Source: Ailurus styani
Taxonomy: Eukaryota; Chordata; Mammalia; Carnivora; Ailuridae
Length of the DNA: 64,000 bases
Direction of reading: 5' to 3'
Assembly (NCBI GenBank): GCA_002007465.1
Contig: LNAC01000273.1
Location: 2,093,632-2,157,631, forward strand
A program made the position numbers and the translations under genes. Positions 33,160-44,067 of this stretch are shown here, one piece after another (the stretch's first letter is position 1; every line of letters starts with the position of its first letter). Below the pieces are notes generated by a model. The model did not search any database and had not been told where the DNA came from. It was given only the letters and a program-made list of their open reading frames with translations.

Positions 33160-33690
33160 AAATATTTATTGGTCATCTGTTGTGTGATAGATAGCATTAT
33201 AGGAATTAAGAATCCAGAACTGAAAAAAAAAAAGAAAAAAAAAGTTTTTGACTGAACTTCTTTCCTTTAAAGGGAATTACATGTAAAGATTACCAGCATA
33301 GAAACAAGATAAATCAACCAAAACCCACCAATGGAGCTGGGAAGGCAGAGTGGATACCTTAGATAGCATCATCTGAAAGGGAGTTTTTGAAGCAGAGACA
33401 AAGAATTGAAACAGTGCTAAGACAGACATAGCCACATGAAGATCTAAAGAAAGAACATCCCAGGAAGACAAAACCACAAGGGCAAAGTCCCTGATGTGTT
33501 CTCAGTGTGGCTGGAGACTAGTAAACCAGGGACTGAATGATAAGAAGTGAGCCTGAAGCAGAAAGAAGAGGATAGATCATCTGAAAAATTTGGGATTTAT
33601 TCTAATTACAATGAGAAGACATTGAGCAATTTAAAATATATGATTAATAGGGTTGGACTCACAGTTGGAAAGAGTTAATTTGGTTATGAC
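33160..33690 (-). mobile_element. L2 LINE remnant
   Basis: Antisense L2 order: 'AAAAAATATTTATTGGTCAT', 'TAGATAGCATTATAGGAATT', 'CAAGGGCAAAGTCCCTGATG', 'GTGTGGCTGGAGACTAGTAA', 'TTTGGGATTTATTCTAATTA' and 'AATGAGAAGACATTGAGCAA'. An A-rich tract lies at 33223-33243. Confidence 0.55.
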
Positions 33691-34219
33691 TGATTTCCCA
33701 CAGATACAGTCAGATAGAATGAGACTGCATTTCTCTTTGTACTTTCTTGGCTCAATGGTCGTCAATGAAATATTTGAGCAGCTGGTGCCCTCCAGAAAAT
33801 TCTTGTATTCCCACAGAGGTAGATCTTTGATTCAGAATCAGGAGTTCATATTTACTTTGATTTTTCTGGATAAAACACTAATAAAGCTATATTTGGAACT
33901 TGCATGTATTCAAATTTATAGGAAAGAAATGAAAAATTGGTTAGCTTTCATATCACAAAAATATAGAAGAAATAGAACAATAAATAGGGCAAGTGATCCT
34001 CAGCTGGTAAGGTTTTACAGTCTAGTATTAGTAGTTTTGTCCTTCTTTTCTGTCAATAAAATGGTATTGACCCTCCATCAGTATAAATTAGCCTTTCATT
34101 CCATAGCACTGTATTTTATGGGTAAGGAGAATGGGACTAACTACAAACTCTTTCTATTTTTGAAAATTTATAATATACAGAAAAGTACCCAAAATTTCAA
34201 TTCTGACAAGTATTGTTGA
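33653..34219 (+). other. Longest uninterrupted reading frame (188 codons), unrecognised
   Basis: Opens with MDSQLERVNL inside the end of an antisense L2 remnant and runs to a TAG-type stop after KYC. The peptide is rich in Leu, Phe, Ile, Lys and Asn, as expected from AT-rich DNA, with one mildly hydrophobic stretch around residues 118-134. I see no domain, no conserved motif and no good start context. Its first residues come from L2 sequence, which argues against an old gene. Most likely a chance frame. A de novo transcript cannot be excluded from sequence alone. Confidence 0.12.
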
Positions 34220-34914
34220 CTAGATGTTCTGAAAACCCTCCTGATACAAAATACTTAGAAATGGTATTTCTAAGTGTATGGAGTTTTTATGGTACTTTAT
34301 TAAGTGTATGGAGTTCAAAACCAACCAATGATGTCAGTGATGCTACAAGTGAACTAACTAATCTTGGCAATCAAGAAGCTAGGGCATTAGGCACCAGAAA
34401 AAGAGATAAGATTTGGACAACTTCAATTTGGTGAGTTGGAATAGACTCCATCATGAATTTCAGATACTCTAAGAACTCCACCATCTGTGTTCAGAAAAAT
34501 TAAGCATCCCAGCAAAAGGAGACAAAGGAACTCATCTGTTTTAGCCTTTTCTCTGAATGGGGAATAAAAATTTCCTCTGTAAATCCATGCTATCAAGACT
34601 GTCTTCACATGGGTTTGAAATTTGAGTTTTCCAGGAAACATACATACAAAGGTACACACATGAGTCCATGCTAAAAAATTTCCACACAACTGTCTCTGGT
34701 AGCCAGTCTCTTCCCAGGAAATTTTGGGAAGACCAAAACCTACCGCTTTTCAGTCCTCACTGGATTTCCACAGAGAAAGCCTGATGAACATGGATTTGCC
34801 ATCCAAATACATATCTAGTGTGTATCACACTGATTTTCTAGAAGAAAATAATACAATTAAAAAGAGGGACTATTACAGGAAAGAAAGTATGGATAAATGG
34901 ATGGATAAATGGAG
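33700..34914. other. Unassigned DNA with a partial 30-bp duplication
   Basis: Holds the 188-codon frame and a 15-bp direct repeat TAAGTGTATGGAGTT at 34271-34285 and 34301-34315, spacing 30. The text around 34215-34450 has an L1-like purine-rich character but I cannot name it. Confidence 0.4.
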
Positions 34915-34964
34915 GGAAGGAAGGAAGGAAGGAAGGAAGGAAGGAAGGAAGGAAGGAAGGAAGG
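34890..34964 (+). repeat. (GGAA)n microsatellite with (ATGG)/(ATAA) lead-in
   Basis: About twelve GGAA units at 34915-34964, preceded by GGATAAAT repeats. It reads as Gly-Arg-Lys-Glu repeats on the plus strand and Phe-Leu-Pro-Ser on the minus strand, which explains the open frames there. Confidence 0.95.
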
Positions 34965-35154
34965 GGAGAAAGAATTAATTTATGTTGAGATACTTCATAG
35001 TAATACTGACTAAAGATAATAAGAAAGCATGCAAGTAGAGCCTTATTAAGGAAAATTTGATAGCATTTATCAAAATTTAATTTGCATGTAGCATTAACTA
35101 TGACCACTTAAAAAATACCACCCCCTCAATTTTCCCCTTCCCTTTCTGCACTTT

Positions 35155-35235
35155 TTTTTTTTACCTTTATAGCACTTAATCATCACCAGGCATATGATTT
35201 AAACATAAATGTATTTATTGCTTTTGAGACCACTA
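35155..35235 (+). mobile_element. L2 3' scrap
   Basis: 'CCTTTATAGCACTTAATCAT', 'CACCAGGCATATGATTTAAA' and 'TGTATTTATTG' resemble the L2 3' 'atagcacttatcaccatctga ... tatttgtttattg'. Short. Confidence 0.4.
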
Positions 35236-35320
35236 AAATATCAACACCATGTGTGTCAGTTTATCAATTCAGTCCTATTTCCAAAACACAATATATGCTT
35301 TCAATAAAAACCTGATGGAG

Positions 35321-35514
35321 GGCCGCCTGGGTGGCTCAGCTGTTAAGCGCCTGCCTTCAGCTGGGGTCACGATCCCAGGGTCCTGGGATCGAGCCCCACA
35401 TCAGGCTCCCTGCTCTGCGGGAAAGCCTGCTTCTCCCTCTCCCACTACCCCTGCTTGTATTCCCTCTCTCACTGTGTCTCTCTCTGTCAAATAAATAAAT
35501 AAAATCTTTAAAAA
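35321..35514 (+). mobile_element. Carnivoran SINE, caniform-type sub-family
   Basis: Head GGCCGCCTGGGTGGCTCAGC, TGTTAAGCGCCTGCCTTCAG, a longer CT-rich body with CCCCTGCTTGTATTCCCTCT, AAATAAATAAATAAAATC tail. Target duplication AAAAACCTGATGGAG (35306-35320) against AAAAACCTGTTGGAG (35515-35529). The sub-family differs from the mustelid-like copies. Confidence 0.96.
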
Positions 35515-35529
35515 AAAAACCTGTTGGAG

Positions 35530-36534
35530 ATATAGATAAAGATAGATTTGTATATGCACATACATGCACACATATTTACATACAGTCATATATATATTAA
35601 CAGATATATAATGATGTCTAATATAATATTTATAATACATGTTGTATACTTTGTATATCATAAGTAATATAAATATTTTTAATCTGGAATTTTATGTTAT
35701 AGTAAAATGTAGAAATAACCTACTTGCCTGTAGCTAGGAATTCCAACACTGCAGCCAGGCTTCTCTACCACAGACCAAGCATCTGTATGGACTGACACGC
35801 AAAGACACAGAAAACATAGTAAATGAAAACAAGTCATAGAGAAACATAAATGGAGTAGGTGATATAATTTATGTAAGATAGTTTCCCACATGAATTTTTT
35901 CTTCCAGAAGAAAAAAAAAAGCTGCAAGTTTATAAATGTAGAAGAAAAGTTTTCAAAGGCTCAAACCAACACACTGGGGTAGTAACTTCTGGGGAAAATA
36001 GTAAAAAGGAGGAGGGAAGGTGTGAGTGTGTGTATGTGGTGAGGCGAGTTCACTTATGTTCTATATGCTTCTGAATGTATTAACATTAAAATAAACATAC
36101 AGGGAATATAACTATAGAAAAGATGATTTCTAAAAAAATGTTTATAAAGTCTTTTAAAAATAATTTTAATACCTCTGACATTTTACCCTCCATACAGGGA
36201 AATATTTTGGTTCATTTAACTCCAGTCGAAATTAACTGCTACTTAATTACTTAGCTAAAAAAAAAAACAAAAAACAATTTTCTTCCTAAGCAACTAGTTG
36301 TTATTCTTTGTAATGGTAGTTATGCAACATGTAATTTTGCTTCTTGTCAGAGAAAAATAGGTCATTAAAAACTCAGATTTATCTATCTGTATATCTATGT
36401 GTCTAAGTGCTTATTTATTGATAAATTGGCAAATCTATCCTCTATCTATCAAAATATTTACCCAACAAACTCTGTAGTACTTTTCAAATCATGGAACTAC
36501 CTGTATTCAATTCACTTAGGCTTCTTTTAGTAAT
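35530..36534. other. No gene recognised; TA/CA-rich low complexity at start
   Basis: 35540-35660 is an irregular TATA/CACA tract. The remainder is AT-rich with an A-rich block near 36256-36277. No element assigned. Confidence 0.4.
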
Positions 36535-36539
36535 TGAGT

Positions 36540-37208
36540 GTATACGACACTTAAAGCACAAGGAACAAAATCAAAAATTAGCAAATGGGACTACATCAAA
36601 GTAAAAAGCTTATGCACAGCAAAAAGATCTTGAACAAAATGAAAAGATAACTTACAAAATGGGGGGAAATTTGCAAATCAATTATCTGCTAAGAGGCTAA
36701 TACCCAAAATACATAAAGAACTTGTACAATTCAATAGCAAAATAAAGCTAAATAATTCATTTTAAAATGGTCAAAGGATCCAAATAAATATTTTTCCAAA
36801 GATATAGTAATTGACAACATGTACATGAAAGGTACATCACTAATCATTAGGAAAATGCAAATAAACCCCCAATGAGATATCACCACACATCTGTTAGAAT
36901 GGCCATCTTTAAAGAGCAAAAGATAACAAATGCTGGCAAGAATGTGAAGAAAAGTGAATCTTTGTGCACCATTGGTGACACTGTAAATTGTGGTCACTAT
37001 GGAAAACAGCATAGAGGTTCCTCCAAAAATTAAAAATAGAATTGCCATATGAACCAGCAGTATATCTGAAGGAAAAGAAAATACTACGTCAAAGAGATAT
37101 CAGCACCCCTATGTTCATAGCAGCATTATTTATAATACCCAAGACATGGAAACCACCTGTGTATATCAGTGGATGAATTGATAAAGAAGTTGTTGTATAT
37201 ATATATAG

Positions 37209-37254
<46 letters not shown>

Positions 37255-37460
37255 GGAGATGTATATGTATAATGGATATATATGTGCATGCATAATGGAT
37301 ATAGCAGAATACATATATATTCTATATATGAACATATATATATGATCAGTATTATTCAGCCGTAAGAAAGAAGGAAATCCTGCCATCTGCAACAACATGG
37401 AAGGATCTTGAGCACATATTACTAAGTGGAAAGAAGTCCAGCAGAGAACGACAGATACTT
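36540..37460 (+). pseudogene. Decayed L1 ORF2 C-terminal coding remnant
   Basis: The ORF2 part can be read only in pieces. Stops and frameshifts appear every few tens of codons and the (TA)n array splits it. The endonuclease and the reverse transcriptase core are missing, and only the C-terminal region is represented. No function is expected. Confidence 0.8.
37193..37252 (+). repeat. (TA)n microsatellite
   Basis: About 7 TA units, GGGC, then about 20 uninterrupted AT/TA units (37212-37252), inside the old L1. Self-complementary, so prone to length change and cruciform formation. Confidence 0.95.
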
Positions 37461-37910
37461 CATGATTTCACTTATACCCATATATAATCTTAAATACTGA
37501 AAAAAAATCTTAAGAAAAAACCTCATAGAAAAACAGATCAGATCTGTGGATACCAGGAGGGAGGGATGGAGAAAGTGGGAATTGGAGGAAGATGGTCAAA
37601 AGTTACAAACTTCCAGTTATAAGATAAATAAGCATGAGTGATGTAATGTACAACATGATGACAACAGTTAACACTACTGTATGGTATGGCGGAAAGTTGT
37701 TAAGAGAGTAAATCCTAAGAGTTCTTATTACAAGGACAAACTTTTTTTTTTTGGTGTATATGTAAAGTTATGGATGTTAACTAAGCTTATTGTGGTAATC
37801 ATTCACAGTATATGTAATACAAACAATTACCTTGTACACCTTAAACTTATACAGTGTCTGTGCCACCTGTATTGCCATTAAACTAAAAATAAATAAATAA
37901 ACAAATAAAT

Positions 37911-38724
37911 AAATAATGAAATTAAAAACAACAATAAAAAAATAAAGCCTGAAGGACTACAAACCAAGAGGAGGGAAAAAGATTCAGGATAAGACTATTT
38001 GAGGAAGGGACCTGAGAGACGAATTTTGTGCATGTTTCCTAGATGTCTTTCTTCCCAAACTTTGAGAACCACTATTATATTGACAAGATATAAAAACTTG
38101 AATCAAGATTAGGGAAATGTAAAATGTGTGGGCAAAATGGACCCCTTTTTTGGTATGAATCAGATCTCTATAACCAGATACATGCTCTTACCAGAATATA
38201 CTGATTTTCAAAAAATTCTCAAACTTAATGCCCTGCCATTCTTCTACACCCCACCCACACCACCACATTGGTGCTGACGCTCTAGGATTCCCAGTCTCAC
38301 ACCCTTCCTACTAGCTCTGACAGTGGTGCATGGATTCAACTCTGAGCTCTTAGATAAGAAGTCCTCCTCTTCATGTCTGAATCCACGCAGCTGAAAAGAC
38401 CCAAAATTATTCATTTCTTTTCTCTAGACATTATCTTCATTTATGTGATTAGCACTTTCGTTTGCTACTTTTTTGAAAAATGCTGACACTTTGATCTAAG
38501 TCATAATATCTTCTATCCAATCCTCAAATAATCACTTTTTCCTCCTTCCTTGTAGAAAGATAAGGTTAAGAAATCAAAGAAAAAAGAAGTCTCTAGCCTT
38601 TTGATCTGTGTGTATTTTATATATAACCCTGTGCTATATTGCTCACGATGGAAAAAAATTGATGAGTGAGTTATTAATTTAGCCTATCCCAATACCCTCT
38701 CTTCATTAACAAATCAATTAAGTA
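37911..38724. other. No gene or clear repeat recognised
   Basis: Average-to-AT-rich DNA. 'AACTTTGAGAACCACTATTA' at 38058 resembles the end of a small hAT-type element, but I cannot find its partner. Confidence 0.4.
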
Positions 38725-38825
38725 AACAAATATATATTGATATACCAGGCTCTGAGATAGATATTGGGTTACAACAGTGACTAAACTAGACCAATGTCTG
38801 CTCTCCAGGTGCTGACATTCTTGAA
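38725..38825 (-). mobile_element. L2 fragment
   Basis: 'TTGATATACCAGGCTCTGAG', 'TTGGGTTACAACAGTGACTA' and 'CTGCTCTCCAGGTGCTGACA' follow antisense L2 ('gtgccaggcactg ... gatacagcagtgaac ... tgccctcatggagc'). Confidence 0.55.
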
Positions 38826-39024
38826 AAGAGAACTGACACATGGACTCTGAAGACTGTCTCTCTCTCTCTCCATCTCACCATGAGGTAGTTTCTCAGGAAT
38901 GTCTACCTTTCCATTGCTCATGATGCTTGTGATACCTGCTGTCTCTGCATTAAAAACAGACAAAAATATTAAATATATGGTACTCTGCTAAAACTAGGAT
39001 TTATTTTTTCTCTTATACAATCTT

Positions 39025-39600
39025 TTTTTAATTTCTAATTGAGGTAAAATACATGTAAAATTTACCATTTTAACCATTTTTAAGTATACAGTTCAATACT
39101 GTTAAGTTCATTCACATTTTTAAGTGACCAATCTCCACAATTCTTTTCACCTTTCAAAATTGAAGGTCTGTGCCTTTTGAACAACTCCCCATTTTTCCTT
39201 CTTTCAGCCCCTGGCAACTACTTTCTGTCTTCTTGGATTTTACTACTCTAGGTGTCTCATATAAGTGGACTCAGTATCTTTCTGTGAGTATCTATCTGGT
39301 TTTTTTTACTTGGCATACTATCTTCTAGATTCATCCATGTTGTAGCATCCTTCAGAATAATATTACATTGTATGGATAAAACACATATTGTTTACTCATT
39401 CATCTGTATGTGAACATTTGAGTTACTCTACCTTATACCTATTCTACCTTTTAGCTATTATGTAAACATGAGTGTTCCTACGTCTCTTTGAGAACGTTAT
39501 TTCAACTTGTTTGGGTATATACTCAGAAATGGAATTGCTTGATCATAGGGTAGTATGATTCCCCTTTATTTTTTGTATGAGCTCAACTGCCAACATCTTT
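39025..39600 (-). mobile_element. Old L1 3' part, reverse orientation
   Basis: Plus-strand text 'AATTGAGGTAAAATACATGT', 'TTCATCCATGTTGTAGCATC', 'AATATTACATTGTATGGATA', 'GGTATATACTCAGAAATGGA' and 'TTGCTTGATCATAGGGTAGT' is the reverse complement of the L1 ORF2 end and 3' UTR. Diverged, L1M-type. Confidence 0.85.
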
Positions 39601-39639
39601 GCGTGACTGTATCCTTTTGCCATTACCATCAACTTTCAA

Positions 39640-39965
39640 ATAAAAAACTTTCCTGAGAAAGGATTTTCCCCCTTGGTCTAACATAGGATACTTACCCATT
39701 CATTCTTTATAAAAGGAATTTATTTTAATTGTCTACATAGAACTGACTGACCACTGTCACAATTTTATTTCTCTCTACTAGCGTGTGTGTGTGTGTGTAT
39801 GAATTTTGTTCATTTATATTAAATTTATTTTTAACTCATAAGTTGTATTTAAATTTAAAGCTAAATTTTCAATTAAAATTTAAGATCCATGCTATCTTCT
39901 TTTATTCACTGCTATGTACTCAGTGCCAGGGGATATATAACCTTTAATAAATAGTTAATGAATCT
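39640..39965 (+). mobile_element. Possible L2 3' remnant
   Basis: Ends 'CTATGTACTCAGTGCCAGGG' and 'CCTTTAATAAATAGTTAATG', like the L2 terminus. The upstream match is poor. A (TG)9 run is at 39783-39800. Confidence 0.35.
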
Positions 39966-41099
39966 GATCAATTATAGGGTAAGAAGGAGTGAATAACAGG
40001 GTAAAAAAAACCAGATAATCATATCAGCTCTCCTCTCTTCACTTTGGTTATGTAGATAGAGTTTTAATTTTTCTGACTTTATAAAGGTAATAACAGAATT
40101 GTGACTTTACGATCTTCATAAAATTAGTCCAAAGTTGAAGAAAAATAAAGGCCGTGGACAAAGTAATGGGTCATATCCAGCCTTAATAGAAATGATTGAA
40201 TGTGTCCCTTCTGTGGTGGTTTTTATCTCTTTATAGTTAGGAAATACATGGAGTATTACAATGGGGTAGGGAATGGTTTCAATTGTTGAGCTAAAAGCTA
40301 GTTTTTTTACTCGGTGATTCCTCATTTCATCACAATGACACAACATAAAGTTCAGAGCATATAATGGGGTGAGAAGAAGAAAGTCTTCCAAATAACCTGG
40401 CAGGCATATCTTTCAATTTAATTCACCTGTCAGCCCGGCAGTGGCGACTGAACCCATTACTGGCAGTCAGGTACCATAGCTCCTTTCAGACTCTTCCTTC
40501 CTTCCTGTCTGCATAGAACAGGTCACCGAATCACTCCACTGTCTCTGGGCATTCTTTTTGAGATTTTTAGAGTAAAAAATCTCAATCAGAACAAAGTGGC
40601 ATGTCACATTTCTCCCCTTTTGATAAGGAGAGGTATTTCATCTTTGTAGCATTGAAAAATAATCTTTTTAATTCAAATACTTTATCAATGTTATTATAAA
40701 TGTGAGGCAATCTACCTATGCTTGTACCATTCATCATAATGAAAAAATCATCTCATTTATTTTACTTCACAAGGCAGAAAAAAGTAAAGCAAAGAAGAGA
40801 GATGAAAAGAGATGGGAAGGTTATAGGGAGAGGGAACGATATTTCCAAACCCACTGGTCTCTTTTCTTTAGGTCACACATTGGGTTTACTGTGTCTTTCC
40901 ATGATGCTCCGTGTGGAAGCTCTGCAATAAACATGTCCAAGGAGAGAAGAAAGCCAACACTGAGGCTCGAGTGTTAGAAGATAATTTTTTAAAGAGTGTA
41001 AAGTCACAACTCTCATACAGTTATAAAAATGATCACATATTAAAGATTTTACATCACTTATTAATGATGAAACTGATGAGGTGTTACCACCCATTCAAA
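39966..41099. other. No gene or clear repeat recognised
   Basis: Two overlapping plus frames (40702-40977, 40718-40930) and a minus frame (40116-40391) show no domain and no splice-like borders. Confidence 0.45.
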
Positions 41100-41110
41100 G
41101 GGGAATCCAG

Positions 41111-41327
41111 GGACACCTGGGTGGCTCAGTTGGTTGGGCAGCTGCCTTCAGCTTGGGTCATGATCCCAGGGTCCTGGGATCGAGTCCCTTATCGGGGTCT
41201 TTGCTTGGCAAGGAGCCTGCTTCTCCCTCTGCCTCTACCTGCCACTCTGCCTGCTTGAGCTCTTTCTCTCTCTCTCTCTCTCTCTCTCTGACAAATAAAT
41301 AAATAAAATCTTTTTTAAAAAAAGGGG
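41111..41327 (+). mobile_element. Carnivoran SINE with (CT)n body expansion
   Basis: Head GGACACCTGGGTGGCTCAGT, TGGTTGGGCAGCTGCCTTCA, GGATCGAGTCCC, then (TC)n expanded at 41262-41290, AAATAAATAAATAAAATC tail. Target duplication GGGGAATCCA-G/A-GGACA at 41100-41115 and 41328-41343 overlaps the head by a few bases. Confidence 0.95.
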
Positions 41328-41343
41328 GGGGAATCCAAGGACA

Positions 41344-41904
41344 GATACCTTTATAGATAGACACAGTGAGTATAGGAATGGGGGCCAAATTGCTGTTTCC
41401 TGGGCAGAAGGGGTTCTTCCTTCACCAGTGGGACTATTTTCCATGTCTCTAGACAAGAATTATTTTGCCATGAGCCCAGTTATCTACAACTTTCAGAGCT
41501 ATAAAACAGCTACTGTGTAATGAGGATCAGGTAACCAGAAGGGTGTGCTGCAGACAGGGCACACATCTGTCCCTGCTTGGATAAAAGGTCTATGTGGCTT
41601 CTCCACCTTCAGCATGACTTGCCCCTTTCTTGATTCTTCTAATGCTTCATAAATACAAGCACCACCATGAAACTGCTCACAGACAGCTTTTGACCAGTGT
41701 CCCAAAATTATTTGGGGCCCAGCCAACATATGAATAGCCATTTTAGTATACAATTTTGAGATATAATTTATAAACAAAAAACATACATTTATTTTACTCT
41801 CATTTTAGGTAATAGAAGAGACAGTTTTGGACAGAAGGCCCTAACCTGCATTCCGCAATCTCTAACACATTAAACTTCAGGTGTATGGGATTTGGAGAGT
41901 GTCT
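41344..41904. other. No gene or clear repeat recognised
   Basis: A 92-codon minus frame (41499-41777) without a recognisable motif. Composition is near average for the window. Confidence 0.4.
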
Positions 41905-42000
41905 GCTTTTATAGGTGAGAACACAGAAGCTTGCAAAGGTTAAGAAAGAGGCCTAAGTCCCATGTCATTTCCTAGTACACCCAGTTCTCTCGACTCCAGA
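41905..42000 (-). mobile_element. MIR fragment
   Basis: 'TTTATAGGTGAGAACACAGA', 'AGCTTGCAAAGGTTAAGAAA' and 'GTACACCCAGTTCTCTCGAC' match antisense MIR core order. Confidence 0.5.
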
Positions 42001-42234
42001 AATTAGTTTTCCATTTCTCTGAATGAGAGGCACGCACGAGCCCTGTTTGACATTCCACACGAGAGCCCAGCCGTGGCAGTTACCACCATGAATGTGATCC
42101 AAGAGCAAAGAAATATTCATCTTGTGCCTCCCTTTGACTGGAAGTTTTCCTCAAGGAGGATGAAATCAAGCACAGACCAGGAGAGAGAAATGATTACTTC
42201 ATTCTTCATGAAATGCTGATTCAGGACACTTGCC

Positions 42235-42325
42235 AGTATTACTTAAAATAAGTCATGCAAAGTGCTTAGTACAGTGCTGGTCACATAGTGAGCCCCCAAT
42301 GTTAGTTAATATAGTGAAAACAATA
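42235..42325 (+). mobile_element. MIR 3' fragment
   Basis: 'AGTGCTTAGTACAGTGCTGG', 'TCACATAGTGAGCCCCCAAT' and 'GTTAGTTAA' are the MIR 3' end ('gcttagaacagtgcctggcacatagtaagcgctcaataaatgtt'). Confidence 0.65.
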
Positions 42326-42498
42326 AGTATTACTAGTATTAAAGGATATAATAACAAAGAACCTTACGTTGAAATTTTTATGACTTGCATGTGCCACCTT
42401 TAGGATACACAGAGGGTTGTAGGCTACGTGACAGCTTTGTTCTTATTCAGTAATGTTTATACCTTATACTCTATAGTTTACTTACATGTTTCTTACAG

Positions 42499-42690
42499 AT
42501 GGAAGTTTGTGGGTTGGCTGGTTGCACACAAAGGAGGCCTGTGGACATGCCTGGAAATATGTCAGTGTTCCATGGAGAGGTTATGAAAGTCAGCCAGAGG
42601 TCAGATGTTCCCAATGACATGCTACTCTCCTACCTGGTGGATAGGCTCTTCTTTCAGTCACCTTATCAGGATATGGACCAAGAACAATAA
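42499..42690 (+). other. Weak candidate exon/ORF (63 codons)
   Basis: An ATG lies directly after TGTTTCTTACAG, a plausible splice acceptor. The frame stays open for 63 codons (MEVCGLAGCTQ ... DMDQEQ) to TAA. It is less AT-biased than most frames here. I recognise no family, see no good donor and no partner exon. It could be a non-coding RNA exon or chance. Confidence 0.12.
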
Positions 42691-42863
42691 CTGGGACGCA
42701 CACACCAGCAGTGGCCATTGTGTGATTCAAACATAAATTCAGATCACCCATTCTGCCAGAGAACATCTCTTCTGATTGCTATAAATGCAATTGAACATCG
42801 CTTTCTTAAAAGAGAACTATGAGCTACCAGAGGCACAATCCATCTGTAGCATCCAGCAGGAAG

Positions 42864-42865
<2 letters not shown>

Positions 42866-42911
<46 letters not shown>
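42866..42911 (+). repeat. (GA)n microsatellite
   Basis: About 23 uninterrupted GA units after AAGAAAA. Polypurine on the plus strand. Confidence 0.96.
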
Positions 42912-42915
<4 letters not shown>

Positions 42916-43690
42916 TATTTTTAACTTGTTATAATTAGTACCCCAATGACCAGAGCTATTGAAGTCAGTTGGTCCAGATTTTTCTACTGAGACTACAAAA
43001 TAGGCTTTTATCCAAAAATGAGATTTTTATATTACTATGAAAATGAAGGGGAAGAAAATAAAAGTAACTCTTCAAATATATATTTTTTTATTAAGCAAAT
43101 GTAAAAGAATAAAGTAACCTGTTTTGTTGTTAGGTTCTCCCATTTTCTTTTTTTTTTTTTCCTTTTTAATAAAATGCTTCCAGATTTTACATTCATGTCA
43201 AAATTGGGTCCACTGAAACCATTTTAGCTCTGTGGTAAGTAGTAGATAATTTTGTTACTTCTTCAGATTGAGAGTATCATTTTTGCCAGACCTCTCTATC
43301 TCCATAAATTGAAATTCATTTCATTCAGAAAGAACAATGGTTCTCAAACTAAATTCCTGACATTGATTTTTCTTAATGTCTTTAATATTTACCACACAAT
43401 GACACTGTATTAGACACAATACAATATGCAGAATATATTTTCATTATTCCTAAGATATTTACAACTTCAAAGTAAAGACATAAATAAATCTCATCTTATT
43501 TGGTGTTCTTTTCCCCAAGATACTAAGGAAAAAAATTGCAGGGTGAGCTACATTTAGAGACTAAAGGAAATGGTTTAAAAGGAGAGAACAGAAAAACACT
43601 CAAGTAAGGCAGGGCTTTTCTCAACATAAACATGATCTCATCCATTTAAGGACAGATTAGCTTCAGTAAGTAAGATGAGGAAGATAGTTT

Positions 43691-43876
43691 GTGAGATACA
43701 AGCAAAAGGAACATGGTTTCTTACCAATGAGTGGATCCAGAAAACCCTGCAGTTTAGTTCCAACCACACCTGCCACAATTGTGCGACTGCTGGGTGATGA
43801 GAAGAGAGAGAGGCTGTTAAAGGAAGACAGTCTCGTGCAACAAGCAGAAAGTTTAAGAATGGAAATTAAAAGCTAG
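43691..43876 (+). other. Weak candidate coding remnant (61 codons)
   Basis: The frame MRYKQKEHGF ... LRMEIKS ends at TAG. Its second half (GDEKRERLLKEDSLVQQAES) is strongly charged and looks helical or coiled-coil-like, unlike the hydrophobic AT-driven frames elsewhere. I see no acceptor with a good pyrimidine tract and no donor. I do not recognise the family. Possibly a decayed exon or retrocopy fragment. Confidence 0.12.
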
Positions 43877-44067
43877 CTTGGAGTAGCAATCGTTCTTAAA
43901 AAAAAATGATTTGGGAAGAAAAATAATTATTCAGGTTTATACAGTGGCACTGGGCCAAGAACAATAAAAGCTCTTTAACTTAATTAAAATATACTATGTT
44001 CTAAGAAATGTACACGGAACACAATACTTTATTCAATCATCCTATGTGCTTCTACTACCTACTCCTT

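Larger units (their letters stand above)
36535..37910 (+). mobile_element. Old L1 3' end (ORF2 remnant plus 3' UTR)
   Basis: 'AAATGGGACTACATCAAAGT', 'GCAAATAAACCCCCAATGAG', 'ATTGCCATATGAACCAGCAG', 'TCATAGCAGCATTATTTATA' and 'GATGGTCAAAAGTTACAAAC' run in L1 ORF2-to-3' UTR order and end 'CTTGTACACCTTAAACTTAT' with an AAATAAATAAATA tail. It resembles the L1MA/L1MB group. Frameshifts and stops break ORF2. A (TA)n array at 37212-37252 interrupts the 'AATGGAATATTATTCAGCC' region. Confidence 0.88.
42326..44048. other. Unassigned DNA with two weak exon-like frames
   Basis: Contains the open frames at 42499-42690 and 43691-43876 described separately and a (GA)n array. The rest is AT-rich without assignable repeats. 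Confidence 0.4.

Noticed and set aside
34724..35107. Lys/Arg/Glu/Gly-repeat frame and its Pro/Ser/Phe/Leu counterpart
   Set aside because: Both read the (GGAA)n microsatellite.
36731..37048. 105-codon minus-strand frame with hydrophobic segments resembling a membrane protein
   Set aside because: It is the antisense of L1 ORF2 text; the hydrophobicity comes from T-rich antisense codons.
40911..41258. 115-codon plus-strand frame
   Set aside because: Its second half is the head of a SINE (the repeated Leu-Pro-Ser-Ala peptide appears at nearly every SINE in the window).
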